This document shows, piece after piece, positions 18,780 through 28,287 of a stretch of 64,000 bases of DNA; position 1 is the first letter of the stretch; every line of letters starts with the position of its first letter. The stretch is from the NCBI GenBank assembly GCA_023205875.1, contig CP060759.1:845501-909500 (forward strand), given 5' to 3'. The position numbers were made by a program, and so were the translations under genes. Source of the stretch: Chloropicon primus. Taxonomy: Eukaryota; Chlorophyta; Chloropicophyceae; Chloropicales; Chloropicaceae. The notes below the pieces were generated by a model that was given only the letters and a program-made list of their open reading frames with translations, was not told where the DNA came from and did no database searches.

Positions 18780-20423
18780 ATGACGATGTCGGAGTCCGAG
18801 GCGTCGGAGAGGGAGAAGGTCATCATGGAAGACGATTGGGACCACCCCAGGTTCCGACGCCGGGGGTCCTCGCTCTGCACGAGGAGGAGGCTCTGCAGTC
18901 TTGCTTGGATCACGGGGGCGGCCGCCCTGGTCGTCGCGGCGTGCCTCTACCTGCAGGTCTTCCGTGGCTTCGACGAGAGGAGCCGGCTCGGCCCGAGCTC
19001 GAAGCCGACGCCGCCGACGCCGCCGCGCTGGCCCGTCCGGGAGAACCAGTTCGTGAGCGTGTACGAGGGCGACTTCGTGCTGGTGGAGGACCTGGCTGCT
19101 GGCGCGGAGGGCGAGGCCGCCAACGCCACGACCGCCCCGAGGAAGGACTGCCAGTCCCTGTACCTCACGGGCTGGAACGCTTGGGACATCACGAGGGCGG
19201 CGAGGATCTCCCCGAGGAACCACAAGACGAGGGGCGGCCTGACGGGCGAGGAGGCAGTGCGCCTGCAGTTCCAGGAGGCGAACGCCCTCGGGCTGAACGT
19301 GGTCAGGGCCTGGGCGCACACCGTGGACCCGGCGTACCGGGTGATGGTGAGTCCCGGGCTGTACGACGAGGCCGGGCTCGAGGCGATCGACTACGTGCTG
19401 CACCAGGCCAGGGAGAGCGGGGTCAGGGTGATATTGTCGTTCGTGGACAACTGGAAGTACCACGGGGGCGTGGACGAGATGGTGGACTTCAGCGAGACGG
19501 CCCCCGAGCGGACCAGCGAGAGGCCCACGGACGAGAGCGGCGACTTTGACCAGGTCTCCCTGAACGAGACGGTCAAGGAGTACGAGGTCAGGAGGCACGC
19601 CCTGTTCTTCACGGACGAGGGCTCCAGGGAGGTGTACAAGAGCCACGTCCGCGAGCTGCTCAACAGGCGCAACGCGTACAGCGGGGTGCTGTACAGGGAC
19701 GACCCCACCGTGTTCGCCTGGAACCTCATCAACGAGCCGAGGTGCGAGAGCTGGCTCGTGGAGGGCTGCGAGGCCTCCCTGCAGGAGTGGATCGAGGAGA
19801 TGTCCCTCTACGTCAAGAAGCTGGACCCGAACCACCTGGTGACGGTGGGCGGCGAGGGGTTCTTCGCGGGGCCCTCCAAAGACGGGAGCGCGCCCGAGGG
19901 CGCGCTGGACGGGATCGAGGCCGCGAACCCTGCGGGCTGGGCGGCGCAGACCGGGCAAGACTTCGTCGCGAACCACCTGCCGGAGACCATCGACTTTGCC
20001 ACGATCCACTTGTGGCCGGACAACTGGAACCAATCCTCCAGGGGATTTCAGGAGAACTGGATCAACAAGCACGTGGAGGTCGCGAGGGAGGTGCTGAAGA
20101 AGCCCGTCATCGTCCAGGAGTTCGGCAAGAAGCTCCCTGGCGGTTCGGCGGCGCAAGGCAGGGATCTGTCGGAGAGGGACCAGGTGTACGAGATGGTCAA
20201 CGGCATCGTGGAGAGCAACGTCGCCGATGGAGGCGCACTCAAGGGCTCCCTTTTCTGGAATTGGGAGCTGGATCTGATGGTCGGCGCCGCGGACGATCCC
20301 TACACCCTGCAGACGACCGACTCGACGTTCGGGCTGGTGGAGTCCCACGGCCTGAGGATGCACAACTTGAGCGCGAGCAGCATCTACTCGTGCGATGACT
20401 TTGAGCGGCACCCTCAGTACTGA
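18780..20423 (+). CDS. membrane-anchored endo-beta-1,4-mannanase, GH5_7
   Basis: 547 residues from the ATG at 18780; an in-frame ATG at 18645 would add 45 Pro/Arg-rich residues that look like leader. A short acidic tail and one signal-anchor helix (LAWITGAAALVVAACLYL, about residues 40-58) predict a type II membrane protein of the Golgi or surface. The catalytic domain begins near TGWNAWDITRAAR. The acid/base glutamate is E319 in NLINEPRC and the nucleophile E447 in VIVQEFGK; NVVRAWAHT and the histidine of ATIHLWPDNW also fit the family. GH5_7 enzymes cut mannan backbones, which suggests mannan remodelling in the cell covering. Confidence 0.85.
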   Translation: MTMSESEASEREKVIMEDDWDHPRFRRRGSSLCTRRRLCSLAWITGAAALVVAACLYLQVFRGFDERSRLGPSSKPTPPTPPRWPVRENQFVSVYEGDFVLVEDLAAGAEGEAANATTAPRKDCQSLYLTGWNAWDITRAARISPRNHKTRGGLTGEEAVRLQFQEANALGLNVVRAWAHTVDPAYRVMVSPGLYDEAGLEAIDYVLHQARESGVRVILSFVDNWKYHGGVDEMVDFSETAPERTSERPTDESGDFDQVSLNETVKEYEVRRHALFFTDEGSREVYKSHVRELLNRRNAYSGVLYRDDPTVFAWNLINEPRCESWLVEGCEASLQEWIEEMSLYVKKLDPNHLVTVGGEGFFAGPSKDGSAPEGALDGIEAANPAGWAAQTGQDFVANHLPETIDFATIHLWPDNWNQSSRGFQENWINKHVEVAREVLKKPVIVQEFGKKLPGGSAAQGRDLSERDQVYEMVNGIVESNVADGGALKGSLFWNWELDLMVGAADDPYTLQTTDSTFGLVESHGLRMHNLSASSIYSCDDFERHPQY

Positions 20424-20503
20424 GAGAGCGAGAGAGAAAAAAATTGATTCCACCACCATTTATAACGCTTTTAATAACGACGATCGATAAACGACGATAA
20501 CAT

Positions 20504-22159
20504 TCACAGCTTTCTCATGTCGATGTCGTCGTACAGATCGTCCACCTTGTACTCCGCCATCTGCAACTCGGCTTTGAACCTCCTGGCAGAGTCTGTGGCG
20601 ACTCCCACGAGGATCAGCAGGCTCGTGCCGGCGAACCCCCTCAGGGCGGTCACGTCCGTCAGCGCCTCGACGATTCCCGGGGCCAGGGCCAGTCCCCCGA
20701 GGAACAAGCTTCCGAGCACCGACATCCTCTCCAGGGACTGGGAGATGTACTCCGAGGTGCTCTTCCCCGGCCTGATGTTCGGGATGCTGGCCCCCTGCCT
20801 CTTCAGCTGCTGGGCCAAGTCGTCCGGCTCCAGCTGGAGGAAGGTGTAAAAGTAGTTGAAGAACGCGATGAGGATCACGCTGAGGGGGAGGTAGAACTTC
20901 CCTCCCGGCCCGAGGGCCTGGGCGACGGTTCCGATGCCTTCGATGTTCGTGAACCTGAGCAGGGCCGAGGGCACCGCCAGCAGGGACGAGGAGAAGATCA
21001 CCGGCATGACCCCCGCTGAGTTGACCTTGAAAGGCAAGTAGGACGACTTGGACAAGCTGCTGGAAGCCGTCGAGTACCTCTGGGCGTAGTTGATCGGTAT
21101 CTTGCGCTCCGCCTCCTGCACGTACACGATTCCGGCGCAGGTGAGGAGGAAGCTGAGGGCGTAGACGAGCGGGGCCCCCCCGTTGCCGTCCCCAGACCCT
21201 TGGGCGAGCAGCTGACCGATGCTCGTCGGCACGCTGGAAGCGATATTCACGAATATCAGCAAAGAGGTCCCGTTTCCAAGCTTGAGCTTGCCCATCTCGT
21301 CGCTGATGGCGATGAGCGCGGCCGCCCCGGCCGTGAGGGTGATCACGCTCGTGACCAGCCACTGGAAACTAAAGTCGTCCACGTAGGGCCTGATGTAGAG
21401 GCACTGGCCGACTCCCTGCGCGACAGCAAACCCGAGCGCCGCGGTCTTTTGGTACCTCTCGAACTTCTTCTTCCCGTACTGCCCGTCCTCCCTCTGCATC
21501 GTTTTCAGCGAGGGGAACACGCTTGTGAGGAGCTGGAACACGATGCTCGCGTTGATGTACGGCACGATGCCCAGGGAGAACACCCCGACCTTGGAGATGC
21601 TCCCCCCGCTCAGCGTGTCGATGTAGCTCAGCAGGCCTCCCTGCTGGACGGCTTCCCCGAAGGCCTGGGTATCGACGCCGGGAAGCGGGATGTAGACCCC
21701 GGCTCTCGATATTGCGATCAGGATCAGCAGCTGCAGGATCTTGTCGGGGAGCTTGGAGTTGAAGAAGTTGTCGGAGAAGTTGCCGTTGCCCGACGACGAC
21801 GACCCCGAGCTTGACGACGACGCCCTCGTGGACACCTTCCGAGACTCGAGCGAGCGCACGAACTTGTCGTGCTCCTGCCAGTCGGGAAACCTGGACCGTT
21901 GCTTCAGGCCCAGCGGGTCGAACTGCCAAAAGTCCCCCGCGTCGCCCGACTCCCCGGACTCGCCACGAACCTCGAGGTCGCTCTCCGCATCGACCCGCCG
22001 TCCCGCCGTCCGACCGTCACTCCACGTTCCCGCACCCGCCCCACCCGTGCTCCAAGACAGCGCTCCCGCGACGTGCCTCCCCGCACTTCGCCCCCTCCAC
22101 CCGCGACTCTTCCCGCCGCCGCAGCCCCTCCCCCCTCGCGCGCAGCCCCTCGCCAGCAT
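20504..22159 (-). CDS. SCY1: plastid preprotein translocase SecY
   Basis: About 551 residues from the ATG at 22159; an earlier in-frame ATG at 22198 exists. The first ~120 residues are Arg/Gly/Ser-rich and then acidic, consistent with a transit peptide. From LPDKILQLLILIAISRAGVYIPLPGVD onward all ten SecY membrane helices are present. Diagnostic segments are the plug/TM2 SLGIVPYINASIVFQLL, the cytosolic loop PSLKTMQREDGQYGKKK, QEAERKIPINYAQR, and IRPGKSTSEYISQ. It forms the thylakoid channel for cpSecA-dependent export and for cofactor-assisted membrane insertion. SecY is nuclear in green plants and algae but plastid-encoded in most red-lineage algae, so this gene is useful for placing the host. 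It is head-to-head with the GNAT gene. Confidence 0.95.
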   Translation of the reverse strand: MLARGCARGGRGCGGGKSRGWRGRSAGRHVAGALSWSTGGAGAGTWSDGRTAGRRVDAESDLEVRGESGESGDAGDFWQFDPLGLKQRSRFPDWQEHDKFVRSLESRKVSTRASSSSSGSSSSGNGNFSDNFFNSKLPDKILQLLILIAISRAGVYIPLPGVDTQAFGEAVQQGGLLSYIDTLSGGSISKVGVFSLGIVPYINASIVFQLLTSVFPSLKTMQREDGQYGKKKFERYQKTAALGFAVAQGVGQCLYIRPYVDDFSFQWLVTSVITLTAGAAALIAISDEMGKLKLGNGTSLLIFVNIASSVPTSIGQLLAQGSGDGNGGAPLVYALSFLLTCAGIVYVQEAERKIPINYAQRYSTASSSLSKSSYLPFKVNSAGVMPVIFSSSLLAVPSALLRFTNIEGIGTVAQALGPGGKFYLPLSVILIAFFNYFYTFLQLEPDDLAQQLKRQGASIPNIRPGKSTSEYISQSLERMSVLGSLFLGGLALAPGIVEALTDVTALRGFAGTSLLILVGVATDSARRFKAELQMAEYKVDDLYDDIDMRKL

Positions 22160-22507
22160 CCTTGGCACGAGAGAGAGAGAGAAAGACCCGTCCACCAATC
22201 AAAGTCAGCGACCCCTGCCCAATCCTGGCCCGAAAACTTCGAGAGAGGGGTCAGTCGAAAGAGCAAATCAAGGGCGGTTCCGCTCGCGTCCTCCCCCCTC
22301 CCTTCCCTTTCCCCCGCCTCGTCCCTGACTCACCTCCGCGTCGTTGTGAGCCTCGTCGTGTTGTGAGCCACAAGCGCCAAACCTTCTTATCCGGTTCGGG
22401 GCACAAGGAGCGAAAGAGCGAGGAGCAGCTGTCGACGAGGGAGGGGGTCCTCGGGAGGGGAGGGGGATCAGACAGAGGGGCCCGGGTGGAGGGGATCGCG
22501 CGACGCG
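22160..22507. other. divergent SecY/GNAT promoter region
   Basis: About 350 bases of GC-rich sequence shared by the two genes. No core element is recognised. Part may be 5' leader. Confidence 0.4.
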
Positions 22508-23350
22508 ATGCGCGGCGGCCTGGGTTGGAAGGGGAATCGTTATTCCCGGAAAAGGTTACGACCACCCAAAGGGAAAGACATGCTTTTGTCACGTGGTCGC
22601 GTGGTGGTCGCCCAGGGGAGGAGGAGGGGGAAGAGGGCGGGGGAGAGGGCGACCGCTGTGGCGGGGGAGGCCGCGGGGAGACTCGCGGAGCGTCCAACGG
22701 TGTCGTGTGGGGGGGGCGAGGACCCCAATGCGGGATCGACGGTGTCGTGCTGCATCGTGCTGCAACGGCCGGAAGGCACGAGGTACCACATCCGCCTGGC
22801 GAGGGACTTGAGCGAGCTGTACCAGGTGGCGATGCTCAGGGCCGAGTGCTACTACGAGGATCGCCCTTTCACTCGCTTCGTGGAGAACTTCAAGATAGAG
22901 TACGCCAGGGCCGAGTTCAGGCGCTTGAAGAGCCAGAAGGTAGCGACTTGCCTCGTGTGCGTGGACTTGGACAGCGAAGCGGGGGGGCTGAACGTCGTGG
23001 GGACGATAGACGTGTCGGATCTCTCCCAAGTCTCCGGGAAGGTGGGCGTCTCGAGCGTTCAGAGCGGCGACGCGGTCTTCGGCAGCTACCTCTCCAACTT
23101 TTGCGTGAGGCCGGGCCGGCGCCGGCGCGGGTTGGGGAGCCTGCTGCTGGCTTGCGCTTCCCACGTCCACCTCGCGTGCGACCGAGCAGTTGCGCACAAC
23201 GTTTACGCTCACGTCAATCGGGACAACGCCAAGGCCCTGCTGTTCTACGCGACCGAGGGGTTCAGCGAGGTCCAGGGGGCCAACTCGTCGTCGTCGTCGT
23301 CGTCCGCTCTGGTCGGGGATTCAAAGCTGTTGATGAAACATTATTATTGA
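22508..23350 (+). CDS. GNAT-family N-acetyltransferase, probably organellar
   Basis: 280 residues (M25 is another possible start). A basic N-terminal ~60 residues resembles a transit peptide. The acetyl-CoA site is the motif A sequence FCVRPGRRRRGLGSLLLA (about residues 197-215), and the motif B-like NVYAHVNRDNAKALLFYATEGF follows. The C-terminus has a run of eight serines. GNATs of this RimI-like type acetylate N-termini or lysines; plants have plastid members with both activities. The substrate is unknown. Confidence 0.8.
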   Translation: MRGGLGWKGNRYSRKRLRPPKGKDMLLSRGRVVVAQGRRRGKRAGERATAVAGEAAGRLAERPTVSCGGGEDPNAGSTVSCCIVLQRPEGTRYHIRLARDLSELYQVAMLRAECYYEDRPFTRFVENFKIEYARAEFRRLKSQKVATCLVCVDLDSEAGGLNVVGTIDVSDLSQVSGKVGVSSVQSGDAVFGSYLSNFCVRPGRRRRGLGSLLLACASHVHLACDRAVAHNVYAHVNRDNAKALLFYATEGFSEVQGANSSSSSSSALVGDSKLLMKHYY

Positions 23351-23698
23351 CTTTTGTTTTTTTGTACTTTTGTTTGTAAGCATATGATTTGTTTTTTTTT
23401 CGTGTCTTTCTTCGTTCTTGCTGAGGATTGCCTCGTGGCACTGGCGCTCCCCTCCTTTCCCGAGGAGGAGGAGGAGTTTTCCTTTTCCATGTCCCCCCCC
23501 TTTCGTCTCCACTTCTGTCTCCGCCCCAGCCAAGATCTGGAGCCCCAAGGTCCCCAGTCTGTGGTCCCACAAAGGATTGGGCGGCCAAGTTCGAGTCTTT
23601 CCCCTCGTTCGACCCAAGGGGGCACCTTGCTTTGGCTTGCATTGGGGGGACTTTGCAAACTCGCCTTGCGCCTAACACAGCCCGCCTGTTCAGGAACG
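23351..23698. other. intergenic, 3' end of the GNAT gene and leader of the VHS-GAT gene
   Basis: A T-rich stretch follows the GNAT stop. No gene is seen. The first exon of the VHS-GAT gene opens at 23699. Confidence 0.4.
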
Positions 23699-25687
23699 AT
23701 GCCCTTGTTGAACAACTTTAGAAAGAAGTCGAGACCCGCGGTCCACTCAGGTCTACTGGTACGTGAAAGGGACACACTCCTCGCTGCGAGTTCCTTGGTC
23801 ACCTTTCTAGGCCCGAGTCTTTCTGACACGGTTCTCTTTCTCTGCACCTTTCTTGTGGCCTGACCTCTCTGCGCCCCACGCCCACGCAACAGGGCAGCGA
23901 AAGCCCCAGCAGTGCTTCGGCAGATGTCTTTTCGCCTCCACCTCCACCCGTGAGAGCGGAGAGTCCACCGACGACAGAGCACCACGTCTCGGGACCGGCT
24001 TCCACGGACTCTTACCTGCAGTTAGGAAACCACGTGAGGGCACTGGTAAGTCGCTGTCGCACTGGCCCTGCAGCCCGAAGAGGCTTTTTGTTCTTGGGCC
24101 CCGTGCAATGTGGAGACAGACTTTCCACCACGTTGTTCACGGCCCTGCTGCTGGGTGTTCCCTGCTGACTGAGCGCGAACTTGTTTGTTGACTCTTTCTG
24201 TCCAGGTTCGGGAGGCCACGAGGAAAAAGCTCAAGGACGTGGACCATGACGCGAGCACGCGAGTGGTCAATTTCGTTAAGCACAACCAATGCCCCGTCGT
24301 CCTGGAGGAGATGGCAAAAATTTTGTGCGAGAAGCTGAGCTCCAACTGGGCCAACAAGCAGTGGCTAGCGGTCAAACTCACGGATAGACTGTACTCGTCC
24401 GACGCCAAAAACTTTGACGGCACGCAAGACATGGTGGTGCAGGAGCTCACCATGTTGTTCCAGAAGCACACGCAGCTGCACCATCCGACGAGCGACAAGT
24501 GCAGGATAGAGGCATCGAGACTGCTTCAGAAGATGACCGGCCTGGCTCCCCAGGTGCAGGTGAACCAGATGATGGGCGGGCACCTCGTGTTCGCGCCCGC
24601 GGGAGGAAGCGTGCCTCCCCAACTCAGCATGAATTTTCCACACCAAGCCGCTGCTGGCCAACCCGGGGGCGCGCTGGAGGGCGATCAATTCTTCCAGACT
24701 TTGGTGGGGAACGGGCGGAGCGTCCACGCGCGGCCCTCCCCGATGACCGTGACCCCGGCCGCCTTTGTGGATCCCAACGCCCTCAAGAGGGAAGTCTTGG
24801 AGAAGGCCGGGATGACCAACCAGCACGCTGACATCTTGCAGGAACTCCTGTGCAACTTCAGCACGAGCGATTCCTCGGAGCAGGGGGAAGAAGCCGACAC
24901 TCTGGAGATGTTGAGCGAGCTCTCCGAACAGTCCAAGGCCCTTCTGTCGGACATCAACGGCCTGGTTCTGAAATGTCAGGAGCACATCGAGTCCCGAGGC
25001 ATCGCCCAAGCCGTGGAAGAGTCCACCATGGCGATCGACAAGCTGAAAGACGCGCTGGACTTGTACGAAGACGTGAAGCACACGAGGCAGATGATGCTAA
25101 GGCGGACGGGTGGGTCGCAGGGGGCGTTGGCGGCGGGATCCAGCCAAGCGTCGAGGGGCGTGGTCGACGGCGTCCCGGTGTACGGCGACCACGACCCGGG
25201 GTCCTCTCGAGGCGTGGCCCCGACACCTCCTCCCGCCTCGGCGGCGCGGGCGAGCACTCGGGTAGACACGAACCCATTCAGGCGTCTGACTCGGGACAAC
25301 GACTCGGACGGTCACCAGGCAGTCGGTAGGCAAAACCAGGGGAGGCCCAGAGGCAGCTCACAAGAAACCTCCACCGCGAAGGGACCAGGACCCGCAACAA
25401 AGTCGTCTCCACCACTGATTGACGTCAACCAAGATGCCGGGAGCAGCAGCCAGCGATCGATGGGGGAGGCCAGTCAGCCGGCTTTCGCGGCCTCGGGCAG
25501 CCAGGACCAATCCAAGGAGATGCAGCAGCTCATGGGACTTTTTGACACATCGATGGACTTGCTAAGCAGCAGCGGCAGCGCCGGTGGTGATGGAGGCGAA
25601 AAGCTCGAAAGCAAAAGCAGAGGGAGCAACGTCGGGGCCATTGCAATGCCACCCGGTCCCTCGAATCCCTTCGACAGGGTCGAATGA
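23699..25687 (+). CDS. VHS-GAT domain protein, TOM1/TOL-like ubiquitin sorting adaptor
   Basis: Three phase-0 exons, 23699-23758, 23893-24045 and 24206-25687 (564 residues). After a short Pro/Ser-rich exon 2, residues ~55-170 form a helical VHS-like bundle (VREATRKKLKDVDHDASTR..., EMAKILCEKL, KWLAVKL-type helix, ASRLLQKM). Residues ~265-360 form a GAT-like three-helix bundle (LEMLSELSEQSKALLSDINGLVLKCQEHI). A disordered tail ends in NPFDRVE and carries DTSMDLLSS. TOM1-like proteins bind ubiquitin and clathrin/ESCRT on endosomes and act as the ESCRT-0 substitute in plants. The VHS domain is divergent. The stop is only 228 bp from the Fanzor ATG. Confidence 0.65.
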
Positions 25688-25876
25688 AAGATTGATGCGG
25701 CTTCAATTAATCCAGTTTCACCAAGATCTTCTTCTTGCCAATTCTCCGCCCCAGTGTTGGAGGTTTTCCCCTGTTGGTGGGATTCCAGTGTATACCAGTT
25801 TGGTCACACCCAAAGGACAACCCCCTAAGCGTTTTCTCGTGTTCTCACTTGCTGGACAAGGCCAATCTATAGTTAC

Positions 25877-28196
25877 GAGGAGTTACGAGCAGCGAGTGAA
25901 ACCCTAATAACCGTCATGGCGCGATCAGGGAAGCGCCGTAAGAAAAAGGAGAAGCAGGGGAGTGGCTCGACGAGTTCCACAAGGAGGTCGCACTCTGGCG
26001 AGAGTCATGCTCAGGGCGCTTCGAAGTCGGGGCAGGAGTCTCCGACGACGGAGCCGTTACGTCGGTTCTGGAATCAGGCGTTGAAGTGGCTCTACGAGAA
26101 GTGCATGCTTCCTATCGCGGACGACCCCGCCTCTGCGGGTGAGGGTTCGAGCACGCCTCGCAAGAAGCGGGGGGGGAAGCGGAAGGAGAAGCCGCTGGAC
26201 GACCCCGCCTCTGCTTTCGAGGAGGGTTCGAGCACGCCTCGCAAGAAGCGGGGGGGGAAGCGGAAGGGGAAGCCGCCGGAGGCGGCTTCCTCTGCGGGTG
26301 AGAGTTCGAGCTCGTCAGGCAAGCCTCGCAAGAAGCCTCGCAAGAAGGGCAAGAAGAAGAACAAGAAGAAGGGTAAGAAGAAGAAGAACAAGAGGGGGAA
26401 GAAAGCAGGGAAGCAGCCGGGTGGCTTGGCGGACGACAGCGTGAAGAAGACCTGGTTCTCATCGATGAAGAGAGAACTTGAAGAGGTAAAGTGTCCGAAG
26501 ACGGGATGGAGGTCGTGCTTGAACCTTCCAGAAGATTCTGTGGTATCCGTCGAGACATTGCAGCCGCCCGCCAAAAGGAAGAGGGGGCAGAAACTGAAGA
26601 CCTCCAAGCTATTGTCGGAGCGAACGGTGATACGGACGAGGAAGCTGAGGATGCGCTTGAACCCTGAGCAGGCGAAGTGCCTTTGCAACTGGATGGGAGC
26701 TGCGCGTTTCACATACAACAAGTGTTTGGAGGCGGTCAAGAAGGAGCGTTTTCCGCTGGTTTGGACCGTCCTGCTGGACAGATTTGTGACGGCCAAACCT
26801 CGAGGCCCTGAGGTCTTTGAGGGCCTGGAGAAAGAGCTGAAAGAAATCCAATGCTCTCCACGGCCATGGACAAAACAGGAGGCAGAGCTTTTCGCGGCCA
26901 GAGAGAAGAGACTCGAGAGCCAAATTGGAGGCAGACGATTTCGCGCCGAAGTGGCCAAGGACCGGGACTACGTTAGCGGGGCCTTTGTAAATCAGAAGCA
27001 TCCTTGGCTGAAGGATACCCCCTGTGCCATCAGACAAGCTGCCGTGCGAAGTCTCATCAAGGCATGGGATTCGAACATCGCGAAGCAGGAAGCGATGAAG
27101 GAGCGCGGCGAGGAGAAGGGGCACCGCTTCGTTCTCAAGTATCGTCAACGTCAGCAACCGAGTTCTTGGACCATTGAAATTGATGCAAGAGAGTTAAAGA
27201 ACGTGGAGACGATCGAAAGGCCAAACACGAGACACAAGGATGACACCAAGCACAAGAAACGACGCAAGTGGACCAAGCTGGAGGTGTTCAAGGAGAAGAT
27301 GGCCGGCGGGCCCCTGTACTTGACGGAGGAGATCCCCGGGGGCAAGATCGAGGGTGCCGTGAAGATCACAAGAAATCGCCTTGGGCAGTTCCACATGCAC
27401 ATTCCCATCGCGACGCCATGGGATCGCCTGCCACCCCTGAAGCCTGAGAACAAGCGGAAGGTTGTCGCCCTGGATCCGGGAGTCAGGACCTTTCAGACGT
27501 CGTACTCGCCGCAAGAAGGCGTCGGGGAGTATGCCACGGGCGAGCGAGGCTTCGCGAGGCTGTTCAACCTCTGCTGGAGGATTGATGAGATCATTTCCGA
27601 GCGCGAAGACCCAAAGGTGAAGCTCCCTTACCTCGACCGCCGCGACTTGAAGAGACAGCAATACGCCTGCATGGAGAAACTTCGAGGTCTGACGAACGAG
27701 CTTCACAAAAAGGTAGCCAACGATCTATGCAGGAGGTTCGACACAATCCTCCTCCCGGAGTTCAAGTCCCAAGACATGGTGAAGAAGAACAACAACGGGA
27801 GACGCCGAGTGATCAGGAAGAAGACGGCTCGCACGCTCTTGACGTTGAGGCACTATGCGTTCAGAACGTTCTTGGCTTCCAAGGTGCTCTTGCACGGCAG
27901 TGAGCTGGCGATCGTGACGGAGGAGTACACCTCCAAGACCTGTGGCAAGTGCGGACACATCAAGGACAACCTGGGTGGAGCAGAGGTGTACAAGTGCCAG
28001 AAGTGTGGCTTCAAGTGCGGTCGGGATGTGAACGGGGCACGCAACGTCCTCCTGAAGCACTTGCGTCAACCAAAAAGTGTGTAACTCCTCAGGGTTGCAC
28101 ATACGTTTGTTAGTACGGGCTGCCGTGCGCTAAGTGGGCGGAAGTATTCGTTCATGTACGGTGGAATGGTCGTGGTAGGGCCGAATTACCCTGCCG
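25877..28196 (+). mobile_element. Fanzor/TnpB (OrfB_IS605-type) element, limits uncertain
   Basis: The nuclease gene plus its structured 3' flank form the recognisable element. No transposase gene and no convincing target duplication are visible. A 10-base inverted match (GAGGAGTTAC at 25877-25886, GTAACTCCTC at 28081-28090) and a 10/11 match (25715-25725 with 28210-28220) are the only candidate ends. Matches of this size are expected by chance at nearly this frequency, so the limits given mark content rather than proven termini. The element lies between two ordinary host genes. Confidence 0.4.
25916..28084 (+). CDS. Fanzor-type RNA-guided nuclease (TnpB relative)
   Basis: 722 residues with no visible intron. 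Residues 1-230 are a lysine-rich extension with nuclear-localisation-like blocks (PRKKRGGKRK) and an imperfect internal duplication. The conserved body starts near residue 238 (RTRKLRMRLNPEQAKCL, then WMGAARFTYNKCLEAV), as in TnpB. The RuvC-like core keeps all three acidic residues: D520 in VVALDPGVRTF, E615 in ILLPEFKSQDM and D704 in CGRDVNGARN. A four-cysteine zinc knuckle lies between the last two (C676-x2-C679 and C694-x2-C697). TnpB and eukaryotic Fanzor proteins cut DNA guided by an omega-RNA whose scaffold is encoded over and past the 3' end of the gene. The frame and every catalytic residue are intact, so it is probably active or recently active. Fanzor1 is the likeliest subgroup, by analogy only. 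Confidence 0.88.
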   Translation: MARSGKRRKKKEKQGSGSTSSTRRSHSGESHAQGASKSGQESPTTEPLRRFWNQALKWLYEKCMLPIADDPASAGEGSSTPRKKRGGKRKEKPLDDPASAFEEGSSTPRKKRGGKRKGKPPEAASSAGESSSSSGKPRKKPRKKGKKKNKKKGKKKKNKRGKKAGKQPGGLADDSVKKTWFSSMKRELEEVKCPKTGWRSCLNLPEDSVVSVETLQPPAKRKRGQKLKTSKLLSERTVIRTRKLRMRLNPEQAKCLCNWMGAARFTYNKCLEAVKKERFPLVWTVLLDRFVTAKPRGPEVFEGLEKELKEIQCSPRPWTKQEAELFAAREKRLESQIGGRRFRAEVAKDRDYVSGAFVNQKHPWLKDTPCAIRQAAVRSLIKAWDSNIAKQEAMKERGEEKGHRFVLKYRQRQQPSSWTIEIDARELKNVETIERPNTRHKDDTKHKKRRKWTKLEVFKEKMAGGPLYLTEEIPGGKIEGAVKITRNRLGQFHMHIPIATPWDRLPPLKPENKRKVVALDPGVRTFQTSYSPQEGVGEYATGERGFARLFNLCWRIDEIISEREDPKVKLPYLDRRDLKRQQYACMEKLRGLTNELHKKVANDLCRRFDTILLPEFKSQDMVKKNNNGRRRVIRKKTARTLLTLRHYAFRTFLASKVLLHGSELAIVTEEYTSKTCGKCGHIKDNLGGAEVYKCQKCGFKCGRDVNGARNVLLKHLRQPKSV

Positions 28197-28200
28197 AGAA
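28085..28200 (+). ncRNA. candidate omega-RNA (guide scaffold) of the Fanzor gene
   Basis: The flank just after the nuclease stop folds into two simple hairpins. The first has a 6 bp stem (28113-28118 with 28123-28128, loop GCTG). The second has an 8 bp stem with two G-T pairs (28173-28180 with 28189-28196, loop CCGAATTA). In TnpB and Fanzor systems the scaffold RNA occupies this position and sense, and the guide follows it. No RNA data were used, so the limits are notional, and the scaffold may begin inside the 3' coding region. Confidence 0.35.
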
Positions 28201-28242
28201 ACTTACAAACTCGGTGAAACGACCTTTGCAGAAAACTAACAG

Positions 28243-28287
28243 GTAAGTTGTGGCCGGTCTTCTTCTCTCCGTGTTTCTCTCTTTCAG
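28243..28287 (+). other. candidate 45 bp intron in the leader between Fanzor and the hydrolase gene
   Basis: A perfect AG|GTAAGT donor and a long pyrimidine tract ending in TTTCAG bound a 45-base intron. The flanking exon sequence is non-coding in appearance. It belongs either to the 5' leader of the downstream membrane hydrolase or to the tail of the Fanzor transcript. Confidence 0.55.

Noticed and set aside
18429-20459. Minus-strand frame of 676 codons
   Set aside because: It is the shadow of the mannanase gene, whose catalytic motifs are clear on the other strand.
25916-28084. Fanzor gene as bacterial contamination
   Set aside because: It lies between intron-bearing nuclear genes and carries an NLS-like extension.
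25715-28220. Short inverted matches flanking the Fanzor gene (10/11 at 25715/28210 and 10 bp at 25877/28081) as transposon ends
   Set aside because: With a few hundred bases on each side, an 8 bp match is expected about once by chance and a 10 bp match only a few times in a hundred tries. No target duplication was seen. They are kept only as weak candidates.
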